A stretch of 54,829 nt of DNA from Candidatus Zixiibacteriota bacterium (GTDB lineage Bacteria > Zixibacteria > MSB-5A5 > GN15 > JAAZOE01): NCBI GenBank assembly GCA_030668485.1, contig DAOUTW010000027.1, positions 1 to 54,829 of the forward strand. Direction: 5' to 3'. A program made the translations under genes and the position numbers. This document shows, piece by piece, positions 7,728 through 16,994 of the stretch (its first letter is position 1; each line of letters opens with the position of its first letter). A model generated the notes under the pieces. That model had not been told where the DNA came from. It made no database searches and saw nothing but the letters and a program-made list of their open reading frames with translations.

Positions 7728-9170
7728 ATGAAGGATAAACTTAAAGAATGTATAAACTGGCTCAAGAGCAAAGGTGTCGAATACGCCGATTGCCGGCTGG
7801 TGCGGCGCGAGACCGAGTCAATCCGCGTCACCGACGGCAATGTCGATACCCTGGCTCGCGACCTTGATGTCGGTGTCGGTATCAGGGTGTTGTCCAATGG
7901 CGTCTGGGGTTTTGCCGCCACGGCGGTGATGACGGAGGCGGAATTGAAAAAGACCGCCAACAAAGCGCTGCAAATCGCAAAGGCGTCGGCTCTGACCAAA
8001 CGTCATCCGGTCGTTCTGGCCGAGCAAAAACCGTTTGTCGATACCTTCAACACCAAATTCCAAAAAGATCCGTTTGCGGTTCCGACCGAAAATAAACTTG
8101 GTCTCATGTTTGAGATTACCAATAAGTTGAAAAAAACTAAAAAGATCAAGAAGGCCGAAGCGACCATGGGTTTCTACAAGACCCATAAGATCTTTGTTTC
8201 GAGCGACGGGGCGGATATCGAACAGAATTTGATGGAATCGGGCGGCGGATTCAATGCCATCGCATTCGATGGCAAGGAAGTGCAAAAACGTTCCTACCCG
8301 AATTCATTCGGCGGTGATTTCGGTACCGGCGGCTATGAGTTCGTCGAAGCCCTAAATATGGGCGATCACGTCGAGCGGATAGGCAGCGAAGCGGTGCAGC
8401 TTCTCTCGGCCATACCCTGTCCCGACACGCAGACAACGGTGATCATCGGTGCGCCGCAGATGGCCTTGCAGGTACATGAGTCATGTGGTCATCCGATAGA
8501 ACTTGATCGGGTTCTGGGGACGGAAATATCGCTTGCCGGTGGGTCGTTTATGACAGTCGACAAATTGAAAAAGCTGCAATACGGCTCTGAGATCGTCAAC
8601 ATCACCGCCGATGCCACCTGTCCCGGTGGTTTGGGGACCTTTGGTTATGACGATGAAGGGGTTAAGGCACAACGTACTCCGATAATCAAGAGTGGCCGTT
8701 TTGTCGGTTACCTGACCAGCCGCGAAACCTCTCCGATTATCAAAAAACGGTCCAACGGAACCATGCGAGCCGACGGCTGGAATCGTCTGCCGCTGATTCG
8801 GATGACCAATATCAATCTCGAACCGGGGAATTGGGAATATGATGATATGATCGCCGATACCAATAGAGGTATTCTCTTTGATATTAACAAAAGCTGGTCG
8901 ATCGACGATAAGCGTCTCAATTTCCAGTTCGGCGGCGAATGCGCTTGGGAAATCAAAAACGGTAAACGCGGGCGGATGTATAAAAACCCTGTTTATACCG
9001 GTATCACGCCCGAATTCTGGAATTCGTGTGATGCCATTTGCAATGAGGATCACTGGCATATCTGGGGTGTCCCCAATTGTGGCAAAGGCGAACCGATGCA
9101 AACCGCGCATGTCGCTCACGGCACTTCCCCGGCACGATTCCGCAACGTTAAAGTGGGGGTGAGCAAATGA
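7728..9170 (+). CDS. tldD: Metallopeptidase TldD
   Basis: The 480-residue product matches TldD in length and contains the family zinc motif HExxxH as HESCGH (His250, Glu251, His255 of this protein). TldD with TldE forms a heterodimer whose barrel-like cavity admits unfolded peptides; it is known for maturing modified peptides such as microcin B17 and for degrading CcdA. GGAGG lies just upstream of ATG 7728. The gene overlaps tldE by four bases (ATGA), as expected for subunits made in equal amounts. Cytoplasmic; no signal peptide. No peptide-modification genes are seen nearby, so a general proteolytic role is as likely as peptide maturation. Confidence 0.93.
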   Translation: MKDKLKECINWLKSKGVEYADCRLVRRETESIRVTDGNVDTLARDLDVGVGIRVLSNGVWGFAATAVMTEAELKKTANKALQIAKASALTKRHPVVLAEQKPFVDTFNTKFQKDPFAVPTENKLGLMFEITNKLKKTKKIKKAEATMGFYKTHKIFVSSDGADIEQNLMESGGGFNAIAFDGKEVQKRSYPNSFGGDFGTGGYEFVEALNMGDHVERIGSEAVQLLSAIPCPDTQTTVIIGAPQMALQVHESCGHPIELDRVLGTEISLAGGSFMTVDKLKKLQYGSEIVNITADATCPGGLGTFGYDDEGVKAQRTPIIKSGRFVGYLTSRETSPIIKKRSNGTMRADGWNRLPLIRMTNINLEPGNWEYDDMIADTNRGILFDINKSWSIDDKRLNFQFGGECAWEIKNGKRGRMYKNPVYTGITPEFWNSCDAICNEDHWHIWGVPNCGKGEPMQTAHVAHGTSPARFRNVKVGVSK

Positions 9171-10519
9171 TTGGAAAAGAAAAACTGTTTGCCCGGTTGG
9201 AAAAGGTCCTGGCCTATTCGCCGGCCGATGAAACCGAAATTATCTATGTTGGCAATGAATCGGGTCTGACCCGGTATGCTAATTCGGCCATTCATCAAAA
9301 TGTTTTTGAAAACAACAGTAAGATATATTTTCGCACCGTTTTCGGGAAGAAAATCGGCGTCGCCTCGACTAACTCTCTGGTCAATTCCGACCTGAAAAAG
9401 ACGCTCGAAAACTCGTGCGAGATAGCGCACAACCAGCCGGAAAATCCGAATTTCCCCGGCCTGCCGGGACCGGCCAAATATCGCGAGATCGACACGTTCG
9501 ATCAAAAGACTGCCAATTTCACACCCCGTAATCGCGCCATGGAGGTGAAAAAGATCATTAAAATCGCCGATCGTGAAAAGTTTACGCTAGCCGGAGCGTT
9601 TGCCACCACGATGGGGGAGATCGCAATTGTCAACTCCAAGGGTGTCCATGCCTACCAACCGATAACCTCGGCTTCAATCAATATGATCGCCATGTCCGAC
9701 AATTCCTCAGGATATGCCGCCGGATTATCGCGGGGAGTCGATAATATCGATTTTGAGAAATTGGCTGAGACAGCGGTTAAAAAATGTGCCCTGTCTCAGA
9801 ATCCGATTTCGCTGGAGCCGGGTGACTACGAAGTGATACTTGAGCCGGCTGCGGTCGGGGCGCTTCTGGAATGGATCAACTATGTCGGTTTCGGTTCCAA
9901 ATCATTCCAGGATAAGACCTCGCTTTTGGCTGGCAAAATCGGTAAGAAGATCACTTCCAGCATGATCTCGATTGTTGACAATGGCCTTAATGCCAAATCG
10001 GTGGCATTTCCTTTCGATTTTGAAGGGGTGCCCAAGAAAAAGGTTACAATCATCGACAAAGGTGTCGCCAGGGGAGTCGTCTATGATCGGACCGCTGCCC
10101 TTAAGGCAAAGACCAAGTCGACCGGTCATGCCCTGACACCGGAAAGCTCCGGGATGGGCGCAATCGCACTGAACCTGGAAATGGCCCCAGGCAAAACGCC
10201 GCGGTCGCAGATGATCAAGAAGGTCAAGCGTGGTATCCTGGTAACCCGTTTTCACTATATCAACGGTTTTATCGATACCCCTAACGCCGTTTTGACCGGG
10301 ATGACTCGTGACGGCACTTTCCTGATCGAAAACGGTGAAATCAAATCCGGTATAAAGAACCTTCGCTTCACCGATGCTATGATGCGGTCGTTCAAATCGG
10401 TCAAGGCAATTTCCCGGGAAACCGAATTGATCGAATCGTGGTGGGATGCGGTCGGATGCATCAGGGCGCCGACTCTACACCTGGGGTCGTTCAAATTCAC
10501 CGGTAAGACCGAATTTTAG
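9167..10519 (+). CDS. tldE: TldE/PmbA, non-catalytic partner of TldD
   Basis: This 450-residue protein is related along its length to the preceding TldD but lacks HExxxH, as expected for the TldE/PmbA subunit, which forms half of the proteolytic chamber. Recognisable family stretches include VILEPAAVGALLEWINYVGF and the Gly-rich C-terminal part (FHYINGFIDTPNAVLTGMTR). ATG 9167 overlaps the TldD stop codon as ATGA. A strong terminator follows within 20 bases of the stop, so tldD-tldE end their own transcript. Confidence 0.92.
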   Translation: MIGKEKLFARLEKVLAYSPADETEIIYVGNESGLTRYANSAIHQNVFENNSKIYFRTVFGKKIGVASTNSLVNSDLKKTLENSCEIAHNQPENPNFPGLPGPAKYREIDTFDQKTANFTPRNRAMEVKKIIKIADREKFTLAGAFATTMGEIAIVNSKGVHAYQPITSASINMIAMSDNSSGYAAGLSRGVDNIDFEKLAETAVKKCALSQNPISLEPGDYEVILEPAAVGALLEWINYVGFGSKSFQDKTSLLAGKIGKKITSSMISIVDNGLNAKSVAFPFDFEGVPKKKVTIIDKGVARGVVYDRTAALKAKTKSTGHALTPESSGMGAIALNLEMAPGKTPRSQMIKKVKRGILVTRFHYINGFIDTPNAVLTGMTRDGTFLIENGEIKSGIKNLRFTDAMMRSFKSVKAISRETELIESWWDAVGCIRAPTLHLGSFKFTGKTEF

Positions 10520-10537
10520 GCGAATTCCAACTTTAAT

Positions 10538-10566
10538 AAAACCCCGCTTTTGGCGGGGTTTTTTTT
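10538..10566 (+). terminator. Rho-independent terminator after tldE
   Basis: ACCCCGC (10541-10547) pairs with GCGGGGT (10553-10559) around a five-base loop; flanking A/T bases extend the stem, and a run of eight T follows at 10559-10566. This is a textbook intrinsic terminator. Confidence 0.92.
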
Positions 10567-10639
10567 GCCTAATCCGAAACCGAAGCGAGATTTCTACCGT
10601 AAAGAGAAATGAGGAATAGAGAAAAATGAGGAAGGTACT

Positions 10640-12409
10640 ATGCTAAAAGCAATGATTCTTGTAATTGTCACGGCAGTCGCTTTCTGCCTTTTTTGTCTGG
10701 TAGGAGCGACAATCGTCAAGGCATCCGAGCCAATCGTGGAAATAAACGAACTGGGAATCGAAGACCTGGCCGTCAAGGGTTTTGAATTAACAGAGAAAAG
10801 CACCATTGATATTTATGCTGTCGGAGCCAGTACCAAGTATTCCAAGAAATTCTTCGCTTATGGCTGGATTCTCAACGCTCAAAACCGGGAAGTTATCTGG
10901 TCGATGCAGGAAGACTGCTATGATATTAAGAAACTATCCGAAACTTTGGGCGAATGCGATGAGACGATAAAACTGCGACCCGGAAAATATGAAGTTTATT
11001 ACTACGTCGGTGTCCCTGGGAAGTTTTATACCACCGATATAAGCGTCGCCGTCGAGGATCTGGGCGATCTGGTTGACCTCGTGGGCGAGTTGTTTTCCGG
11101 CAAGGGTGGTGAAGAAGAAGAACGCTTTTACGAGGAGGATGCCGAGGAGCTGCTGATTACCATAAAAACCGAGCAGCCGGCCAGAACTTATATCCCTGAG
11201 TTCAGCGAACCGACCGGAAGTATTGTCTATTTCAATCAGCCGGAAAAAGACGAATACCATCACCAGGGATTTACCCTGAAAGATAAAATCGACCTGGAAA
11301 TTTATGCCATTGGCGAGTTCTCCGATTCTTATGACGTTTTTGTCGACGGCGCCTGGATTGTCAATGCTGACACCCGCAAAAAAGTGTGGAGTATGGACAA
11401 GTGGAATACCGAGCGGGCGGGAGGGGTGGCTAAGAACCGGCTTTCGAAAGATCTAATCGCATTGCCTGCCGGCGACTATATCGCATATTATGCCACCGAT
11501 GACTCACATGATCCCGGCGAATGGAATTCCCCGCCACCCAATGACCCTAAAAGCTACGGCCTGTCGATTTCTGTCGCCGATCCCGGTGACGCCAAATTTG
11601 TTGCACCGTTCGATGAAGAATTGAATGAAACCGAAATAGTCAGCCTGACCCGAATCCGCGCTGATGAATTCGAAAATGCCGGATTTATCCTCAATCACGA
11701 CGCCAAAATCCACATCGTCGGTCTTGGCGAAAGAGATTACAGTAAGGACAATCTGGTTGACTATGGCTGGATTGTCGATGCCGACGACCTCGATCGCATC
11801 TGGGAGATGACCGCTGAAAATACCGGGCATGCCGGCGGGGCAGCCAAGAACTGCCGTTTTGATGGTGTCATCGATCTGCCGGCCGGTAACTATATCGTAT
11901 ACTACCGTACCGATGACTCCCATTCCTACGGCGACTGGAATTCCCCGCCGCCGTTCGACAAAGGCAGTTGGGGTGTCGCCCTCTACGGTATTGGAGATAA
12001 TTTCGGGGCTAGTAGTTTTTCACTGGTAGATAAATTCCAGCCGCTCGGAAACGCTCTGGTAGACCTGTCGGGCCTGGGCGATGATGCAGATGTTGATCAA
12101 AGCTTTTCGCTCGATGGCACCACCCGTGTTCGTATCCTGGCCCTCGGTGAGGGAAAAGGCAGTCAGATGTACGATTACGGATGGGTCGAAAACGACAATA
12201 CCGGTGAAATTGTTTGGGAAATGACTTATCGAAAAACCGATCATGCCGGCGGGGCCACCAAAAACCGGATGGTGGTCGCCAATCTGACTCTGGATAAAGG
12301 AGGCTATACCGCCTACTTCGTCACCGACGATTCTCACTCATACGAGGATTTCAACGCCTCACCGCCCGATAATCCTGAACGCTGGGGAATGATCGTGACC
12401 AAAAAATAA
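10640..12409 (+). CDS. Secreted protein with four tandem ~130-residue repeats of an unrecognised domain
   Basis: A signal peptide or N-terminal anchor (about residues 1-28, cleavage near VKA-SEP) is followed by four repeats at roughly 30-140, 181-315, 323-452 and 459-589. Each has the pattern GFxL...I-x-I-x-A-x-G...YGWI-x-(N/D)A...IW-x-M, then in repeats 2-4 AGGxxKN, LPAGxYxxYY and TDDSH-x4-(D/W)N(S/A)(S/P)PP. Repeat 1 is divergent and is separated by an acidic linker (EEEERFYEEDAEE). The predicted strands suggest a beta-sandwich. I do not recognise the family. Start ATG 10640 has GAGGAAGG just upstream; it is transcribed alone between two terminators. Extracytoplasmic, possibly ligand- or surface-binding. 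Confidence 0.85.
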   Translation: MLKAMILVIVTAVAFCLFCLVGATIVKASEPIVEINELGIEDLAVKGFELTEKSTIDIYAVGASTKYSKKFFAYGWILNAQNREVIWSMQEDCYDIKKLSETLGECDETIKLRPGKYEVYYYVGVPGKFYTTDISVAVEDLGDLVDLVGELFSGKGGEEEERFYEEDAEELLITIKTEQPARTYIPEFSEPTGSIVYFNQPEKDEYHHQGFTLKDKIDLEIYAIGEFSDSYDVFVDGAWIVNADTRKKVWSMDKWNTERAGGVAKNRLSKDLIALPAGDYIAYYATDDSHDPGEWNSPPPNDPKSYGLSISVADPGDAKFVAPFDEELNETEIVSLTRIRADEFENAGFILNHDAKIHIVGLGERDYSKDNLVDYGWIVDADDLDRIWEMTAENTGHAGGAAKNCRFDGVIDLPAGNYIVYYRTDDSHSYGDWNSPPPFDKGSWGVALYGIGDNFGASSFSLVDKFQPLGNALVDLSGLGDDADVDQSFSLDGTTRVRILALGEGKGSQMYDYGWVENDNTGEIVWEMTYRKTDHAGGATKNRMVVANLTLDKGGYTAYFVTDDSHSYEDFNASPPDNPERWGMIVTKK

Positions 12410-12464
12410 CTATAAATTTCGCAATATGTTGTGCAATACCTAACCCCCTTCCTTTTCTCTAATT

Positions 12465-12500
12465 CAGGGGCCTGTCTATAAACAGGCCCCTGTCTTTTTT
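12465..12500 (+). terminator. Rho-independent terminator after the four-repeat gene
   Basis: CAGGGGCCTGT (12465-12475) pairs perfectly over 11 bases with ACAGGCCCCTG (12482-12492), loop CTATAA, followed by TCTTTTTT. On the other strand the downstream side is not T-rich, so it serves the plus-strand gene. Confidence 0.92.
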
Positions 12501-12506
12501 CCCTTT

Positions 12507-13469
12507 TCATGCATTTATTTTGAATTGAGCGTAAATGCCATAATGATCACTCAGATGGCGAATCAGATAACCGACATCGCTTCCATCACCATTGATTGGA
12601 GCCTCGGCTCTAAACCGTTCCGTAGAATATTTCATAGGGGCAATATTATCTCCCGGTTCATAAAGCATGAAATCGATACGATGCTTGCCTTGGCTGTTGT
12701 TATCGAACAACCGGTTGAGTCGGTTTACGTCGGCGTCCGAGGTATACCCCGGATAGAAGGCGGCATCCGGATGCAGAACCCGATAGGCATCCTTAAATGA
12801 CAAGGCCCGCAAGGCATTTTTATACTCCGCTGTTGCCCGGCCTTCATCGTTCTCGGCTTTTATATTGAAGTCACCGCACATGATAATCGGCATGCCGGCG
12901 AATTTCCTCCGGATCGCTATCAAAGTTCTCCTTATCTGATCGATTTGCTTATCCCGCGCAACTCGCTCTTCCCGGGCGCTTCCTGCCTGAAGATGACTTG
13001 TCAGAAAAACAACTTTGGCTCTGTCCTGCACATTTACCACTATTTGCAAAATACCCTTCTGGCTGATATTGTCGTGTCCCGCCTCCTTGGTATAATATCT
13101 GAACCGTTCATCGGAGAATTTATATTTACTGAAAACAGCCAGGCCCGAACCCAGAAGATCGTCTTCCAAATCTCGCATTTCGGGTCGGTACCAGAAGGGG
13201 AAATGCGGCGTCAGTTTTTGATGGAGCAGGTTTGCCATATCATCATCCCATATCTCGCATAATCCGACCATATCCAGCTTTTGTGATCCCCGGGATAATT
13301 TGATGATATGATTGGCGATTTTCCTGGCGCGGGTTTTCTCCTTGTACTTCAACTTACCGCCTCCGCTCAATTTGATAAAAGCATTGACTACCGGCAGGCG
13401 TTCGCCGAATAGATGGGTATTCAAGAACAAAGCGTTTAAGTTGACATGGGAATTGGTTGGTGGTGCCAT
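12507..13469 (-). CDS. Endonuclease/exonuclease/phosphatase (EEP) family hydrolase
   Basis: The 320-residue protein has the EEP-fold landmarks: an N-terminal NTHLFG-containing strand, VGLCEIWDD (metal-binding Glu), MCGDFNIK (the Asp/Asn metal site) and a C-terminal LSDHYGIYAQF (catalytic Asp-His). Such enzymes cleave phosphodiester bonds in DNA, phosphoinositides or sphingomyelin. No signal peptide is visible, suggesting a cytoplasmic enzyme or non-classical export. AAGGAGG precedes the start. It follows the barrel-like gene at 14423-13506 after 36 bases and probably shares its transcript. Substrate cannot be assigned. Confidence 0.82.
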   Translation of the reverse strand: MAPPTNSHVNLNALFLNTHLFGERLPVVNAFIKLSGGGKLKYKEKTRARKIANHIIKLSRGSQKLDMVGLCEIWDDDMANLLHQKLTPHFPFWYRPEMRDLEDDLLGSGLAVFSKYKFSDERFRYYTKEAGHDNISQKGILQIVVNVQDRAKVVFLTSHLQAGSAREERVARDKQIDQIRRTLIAIRRKFAGMPIIMCGDFNIKAENDEGRATAEYKNALRALSFKDAYRVLHPDAAFYPGYTSDADVNRLNRLFDNNSQGKHRIDFMLYEPGDNIAPMKYSTERFRAEAPINGDGSDVGYLIRHLSDHYGIYAQFKINA

Positions 13470-13505
13470 CTGATGCCTCCTTCCTTATGAATTATCCCTC
13501 AAAAT

Positions 13506-14423
13506 TTAATGCCCACGAAACGAATCGGATGGGCCAAAATTATATGTCATACTGAGCCAGGGGATGGGGAATCCGGCTTCCAATACTTCACCGATTAGCA
13601 GAAATCCGAAATCTGCCGAAAGACGCTCACCGAAAAATCTGATCGCTATTCCGAATGGTTGTTCGTTGAGATCGAAGTTTTCGCCGGTGGCCATCCAGTT
13701 CTCAGACACCAGGGCAACACTGTTTGACATGCGAAGATTACCGCCGAACATTATAACCGGATTATCCGCAAACTTAACATCATCCCCCTCACCGGCATAC
13801 CCCAAACCGATTCCGCCTGTGAATGCCGCATGATCAGGCCCGACGGTGCCGACCGCGAAGATCATTCCGGCCGTAAAGTCCTCACCCACCGTGGCATAGG
13901 CGGCACCCACCGAAAATGAAAAATTGTCTCCGAAACGATGACCGATTTTGGGGGCGAAATAGAGTAATTGTTGATCGAGATCCAGGCCGGGAATTATCGA
14001 TATACCAGCGAGAATAGTAATATTATCGGTTACTCCCAGGGCGATACCGGGGAAGAGCACGTAGGCATTTGAAAAATAGCCGTCGCCCCGCCGGAGCGGC
14101 CGACCGGTCGGGGCCAGCATCAGTCGCGAATAGTTGCGGTCGATCCGTTGGAACCGGTATTTCCTGTCAACTCCCTCGTTGGAAATCACACGAAGGAGGT
14201 TTTTTTTTCGAACTGTAATTTCATAGTCTTTCAGAGTTCTGATGGTCAGGCTTTCCGAGTCCTCGGCAATTACCACCCCGGTCAATATATCACCGTTATT
14301 CATATGAAGGGTGACGACCGAATCGACATCGTCAGCCGCCCAGGCCTGTGCCCCGACGTCTTCGCCGAAAATCGGAATAAATATTATTGCAAAAAAAATG
14401 GCAGCAAGAAAGCAATTACTCAT
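13506..14423 (-). CDS. Secreted protein with Sm/SH3-like N-terminal domain and beta-barrel-like C-terminal part
   Basis: Starting at 14423 (GGAGGAGGG immediately upstream) the product is 305 residues with a signal peptide cleaved near AQAWA. A short domain VVTLHMNNGDILTGVVIAED...ITVRKKNLLRV resembles the SH3/LSm-like fold seen in many FCB secreted proteins. The remaining ~230 residues are Gly-rich alternating strands (for example FSFSVGAAYATVGEDF and GGNLRMSNSVALVSE) consistent with an outer-membrane barrel, though the last residues (SFRGH) lack a clear aromatic C-terminus. A longer open frame to 14699 has no ribosome site and no plausible coding character. A near-consensus promoter lies upstream. 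Function unknown. Confidence 0.72.
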   Translation of the reverse strand: MSNCFLAAIFFAIIFIPIFGEDVGAQAWAADDVDSVVTLHMNNGDILTGVVIAEDSESLTIRTLKDYEITVRKKNLLRVISNEGVDRKYRFQRIDRNYSRLMLAPTGRPLRRGDGYFSNAYVLFPGIALGVTDNITILAGISIIPGLDLDQQLLYFAPKIGHRFGDNFSFSVGAAYATVGEDFTAGMIFAVGTVGPDHAAFTGGIGLGYAGEGDDVKFADNPVIMFGGNLRMSNSVALVSENWMATGENFDLNEQPFGIAIRFFGERLSADFGFLLIGEVLEAGFPIPWLSMTYNFGPSDSFRGH

Positions 14424-14517
14424 ACTACCCTCCTCCGGACATAATATACCGGGTATCGACGAAAATAGTATCCTGTGAACATTCGAGAAAGAAGCAATCC
14501 GAGATGACCTATTCCTG

Positions 14518-14546
14518 ATCATAGCCAATTGATTATTGGTTGTCAA
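14518..14546 (-). promoter_or_regulatory. Near-consensus sigma70-type promoter with palindrome in the spacer
   Basis: Read on the minus strand: TTGACA (14546-14541), 17-base spacer, TATGAT (14523-14518). The start codon of the downstream gene is at 14423. The spacer contains CCAATtgattATTGG (14525-14539), a 5-base inverted repeat that could be an operator. Confidence 0.65.
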
Positions 14547-14611
14547 GATATAGTGGAAACAAGGCTTTTTGATAAATCGGGGCTGGGGAGAAGTTCCTGA
14601 GAAAATCAATC

Positions 14612-14639
14612 TTGACAATTGGGGCCTTTGTCTTAGATT
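14612..14639 (+). promoter_or_regulatory. Candidate promoter for sucC-sucD
   Basis: TTGACA at 14612-14617, 16-base spacer, TAGATT at 14634-14639 (four of six matches to TATAAT). It lies about 60 bases before the sucC start in a 276-base divergent intergenic region. Confidence 0.42.
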
Positions 14640-14699
14640 GGAGCAGCTTGCATGAAAAAAATAACTCGGCCACTTTAAGGTAAAATTGAGGATTGTCAA

Positions 14700-15920
14700 A
14701 TGAGATTATATGAGTTTGAAGGGAAGATGCTGTTTAAAAAATTCGGGATTCCGGTACCCGAAGGGATGGTGGCAGACAGCCCGGAAGCGGCGGTCTCGTT
14801 TGCATCCGATAATAACGGTCCGGTGGTTCTCAAATCGCAGGTCCTCACCGGAGGGCGAGGCAAAGCCGGCGGTATCAAAATCGCCGATTCGCCGGATGCT
14901 GCCCGATCGCTGGCCGAAGAATTATTCAAGCTGACGATCAAATCATTCCCGGTTGAAAAACTTCTGGTCGAACCGAAACTGGATATTGTCAAAGAATACT
15001 ACCTCGGTATCACTATAGATCGCGCCAATTATAACCTGGTCGTGATCGGTTCCTCCGAGGGGGGAGTCGATATCGAAGAAACGGCCGAGACCAATCCCGA
15101 TGCGATCATCAAATTGGCTTTGGATGTCGATGAGCCGCTCTACGGTTTCGACGCCCTCAAGCTGGCGAAATTGATAGGTTTCGAACCGGCCCAGATCAAG
15201 TCGGCGCAGGGCATCATCGGTTCGCTTTTGAAGTTGTTTCGTGCCTATGATATCAAGATGGTCGAGATCAATCCGCTGGTCGAACTGGCCGATGGCAGCC
15301 TGATGGCAGCCGATTCCCGGATATCCCTCGACGACGACGCCCTCTATCGCCATCCCGATCTCAAAGATATGGGGATCGAAAAACGTCATGAGGAAGGCGA
15401 GATGACCCCGCGCGAACGGCAAGCGCATGAATGGGGTATCCCGTATCTCGATCTCGACGGCAATATCGGAATGTTCCCCGGCGGCGCCGGATTCGGGATC
15501 ATGGGTAATGATTTTATCAATTACTTCGGCGGCCGACCGGCCAATTTTATGGACAGCGGCGGTGGTCCTTCGCCGGAGCGGATCGCTCAAATGCTGGTGC
15601 TGCTGGATGAAAACCCCAATGTCAAAGTCATCTTCGGGGCTCGCTTCGGCGGCATATCCCGTTGTGACGATTATGCCAAAGGTGTCGTCAAGTTTCTCAA
15701 GGAACACGGCCTGTCGAAACCGATGGTGATGCGGATGACCGGCAATATGTGGCAGGAGGGGGTCAGGATTTTCGACGAAGAACGGAAGGCCAACCCGGAG
15801 CTGTTCAAACATATCGAAGCCCACGGTATCGAAACTCCGATTGAGGAGGTCGCCCGGAAGGCGGTCAACCTGGCCAAAGATGACGGCGGCCCGGCTCATA
15901 TGGACCTGGAGGTGATGTAA
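14700..15920 (+). CDS. sucC: Succinyl-CoA synthetase (ADP/GDP-forming) beta subunit
   Basis: The 406-residue protein begins with the family stretch LYEFEGKMLFKKFGIPVPEG and has the ATP-grasp nucleotide-binding segment VLKSQVLTGGRGKAGGIK, then MVEINPLVELADGSLMAADS, and a C-terminal flavodoxin-like CoA-ligase domain (FPGGAGFGIMGND, ANFMDSGGGPSPERIA). It converts succinyl-CoA, phosphate and NDP to succinate, CoA and NTP in the TCA cycle together with SucD. ATG 14700 has GAGGA upstream. The stop overlaps the sucD start by one base (TAATG). Confidence 0.95.
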   Translation: MRLYEFEGKMLFKKFGIPVPEGMVADSPEAAVSFASDNNGPVVLKSQVLTGGRGKAGGIKIADSPDAARSLAEELFKLTIKSFPVEKLLVEPKLDIVKEYYLGITIDRANYNLVVIGSSEGGVDIEETAETNPDAIIKLALDVDEPLYGFDALKLAKLIGFEPAQIKSAQGIIGSLLKLFRAYDIKMVEINPLVELADGSLMAADSRISLDDDALYRHPDLKDMGIEKRHEEGEMTPRERQAHEWGIPYLDLDGNIGMFPGGAGFGIMGNDFINYFGGRPANFMDSGGGPSPERIAQMLVLLDENPNVKVIFGARFGGISRCDDYAKGVVKFLKEHGLSKPMVMRMTGNMWQEGVRIFDEERKANPELFKHIEAHGIETPIEEVARKAVNLAKDDGGPAHMDLEVM

Positions 15921-16786
15921 TGGCTATTCTGGTTGATAAAAAATCGAAAGTGATGGTCCAGGGGATCACCGGCGGCAACGGCCGTTATCATACCGAGCGG
16001 ATGTGCGAATACGGAACTAATATTGTCGGCGGCGTTACCCCCGGCAAAGGCGGACAGAAAGTCTACGACCGCCCGGTATTCGATACTGTTGATGAATGTG
16101 TCGATTATACCGGCGCCGATACATCGGTAATCTTTCTTCCGGCCCAGTTTGTCAAGGAAGCGGCGATCGAAGCGATCCGGGCCGAAATCAAATTCATCGT
16201 CATCATCCCGGAACATATTCCGATTCATGATATGCTCCTGATCCGCAAGGAAGCGAAAGAATACGCCACTACCATAATCGGCGGCAACACGCCGGGAATT
16301 ATTACCCCCGGTCAGGCCAACCTCGGTATCATCCCCGATGTCGCTTTCAAGCCGGGTCGTGTCGGGACAGTCTCGCGCTCCGGATCGATCACTTATTATG
16401 TGGCCGATACCCTGACCCGCACCGGATATGGGGAGACCACCTGTGTCGGCCTCGGCGGCGATCCGGTTTTGGGATCGACCTTCAGTGAAATCCTCTGGCT
16501 GTTTGAGCAGGACCCGGAAACCAAAGCGGTAGTCATGACCGGCGAAATCGGCGGTGTATACGAAGAGATGGCGGTCGATACGATTGGTGGCATGAAAACT
16601 CCGGTGCTGGCGATGGTCGGCGGCCTTTATGCGCCTCCCGGCAAACGGATGGGTCATGCGGGAGCTATCGTCGAGGGCAAGATGGGTACAGCCAAAGAGA
16701 AGTTGGAAAAATTGGCCTCCGCCGGCGCTCATCCCTGCAAGACATTTCTGGACATCCCGAAGATGCTGGAAAAGTTGGAGGTCTAA
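15920..16786 (+). CDS. sucD: Succinyl-CoA synthetase alpha subunit
   Basis: The 288-residue product matches SucD length. The CoA-binding Rossmann domain is at the N-terminus (KVMVQGITGGNGRYHTERM) and the phosphorylated active-site histidine lies in MGHAGAIVEGKMGTA (His246). IIGGNTPGIITPGQANLGI is another family block. It forms the alpha half of the succinyl-CoA ligase with the overlapping sucC. A short GC hairpin with four T follows the stop and may end the transcript. Confidence 0.95.
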   Translation: MAILVDKKSKVMVQGITGGNGRYHTERMCEYGTNIVGGVTPGKGGQKVYDRPVFDTVDECVDYTGADTSVIFLPAQFVKEAAIEAIRAEIKFIVIIPEHIPIHDMLLIRKEAKEYATTIIGGNTPGIITPGQANLGIIPDVAFKPGRVGTVSRSGSITYYVADTLTRTGYGETTCVGLGGDPVLGSTFSEILWLFEQDPETKAVVMTGEIGGVYEEMAVDTIGGMKTPVLAMVGGLYAPPGKRMGHAGAIVEGKMGTAKEKLEKLASAGAHPCKTFLDIPKMLEKLEV

Positions 16787-16795
16787 CAAGAAGGA

Positions 16796-16814
16796 GCCGC
16801 CAGAAGGCGGTTTT
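16796..16814 (+). terminator. Weak hairpin terminator after sucD
   Basis: CCGCC (16797-16801) pairs with GGCGG (16806-16810), loop AGAA, then TTTT. The stem is short, so termination may be partial. Confidence 0.45.
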
Positions 16815-16994
16815 GACTTATATTTCACACTGCTGAAGCAGTGCGGCACCCGGCTGTCGCGAGGATGGTCTGAAATAATTACCATAGTAAACGCTGGGGC
16901 AGACGGGACGTCTGCCGCCCACAAAAATTTTTTTAACATACACCCCGGTATCATTTTATGTCCCATATGAAGATGTCGGGCATGGGTTTGCACG

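Noticed and set aside
14943-16993. Two long minus-strand open frames across sucC and sucD
   Set aside because: They are antisense shadows of highly conserved sucCD; His-rich, low-plausibility peptides.
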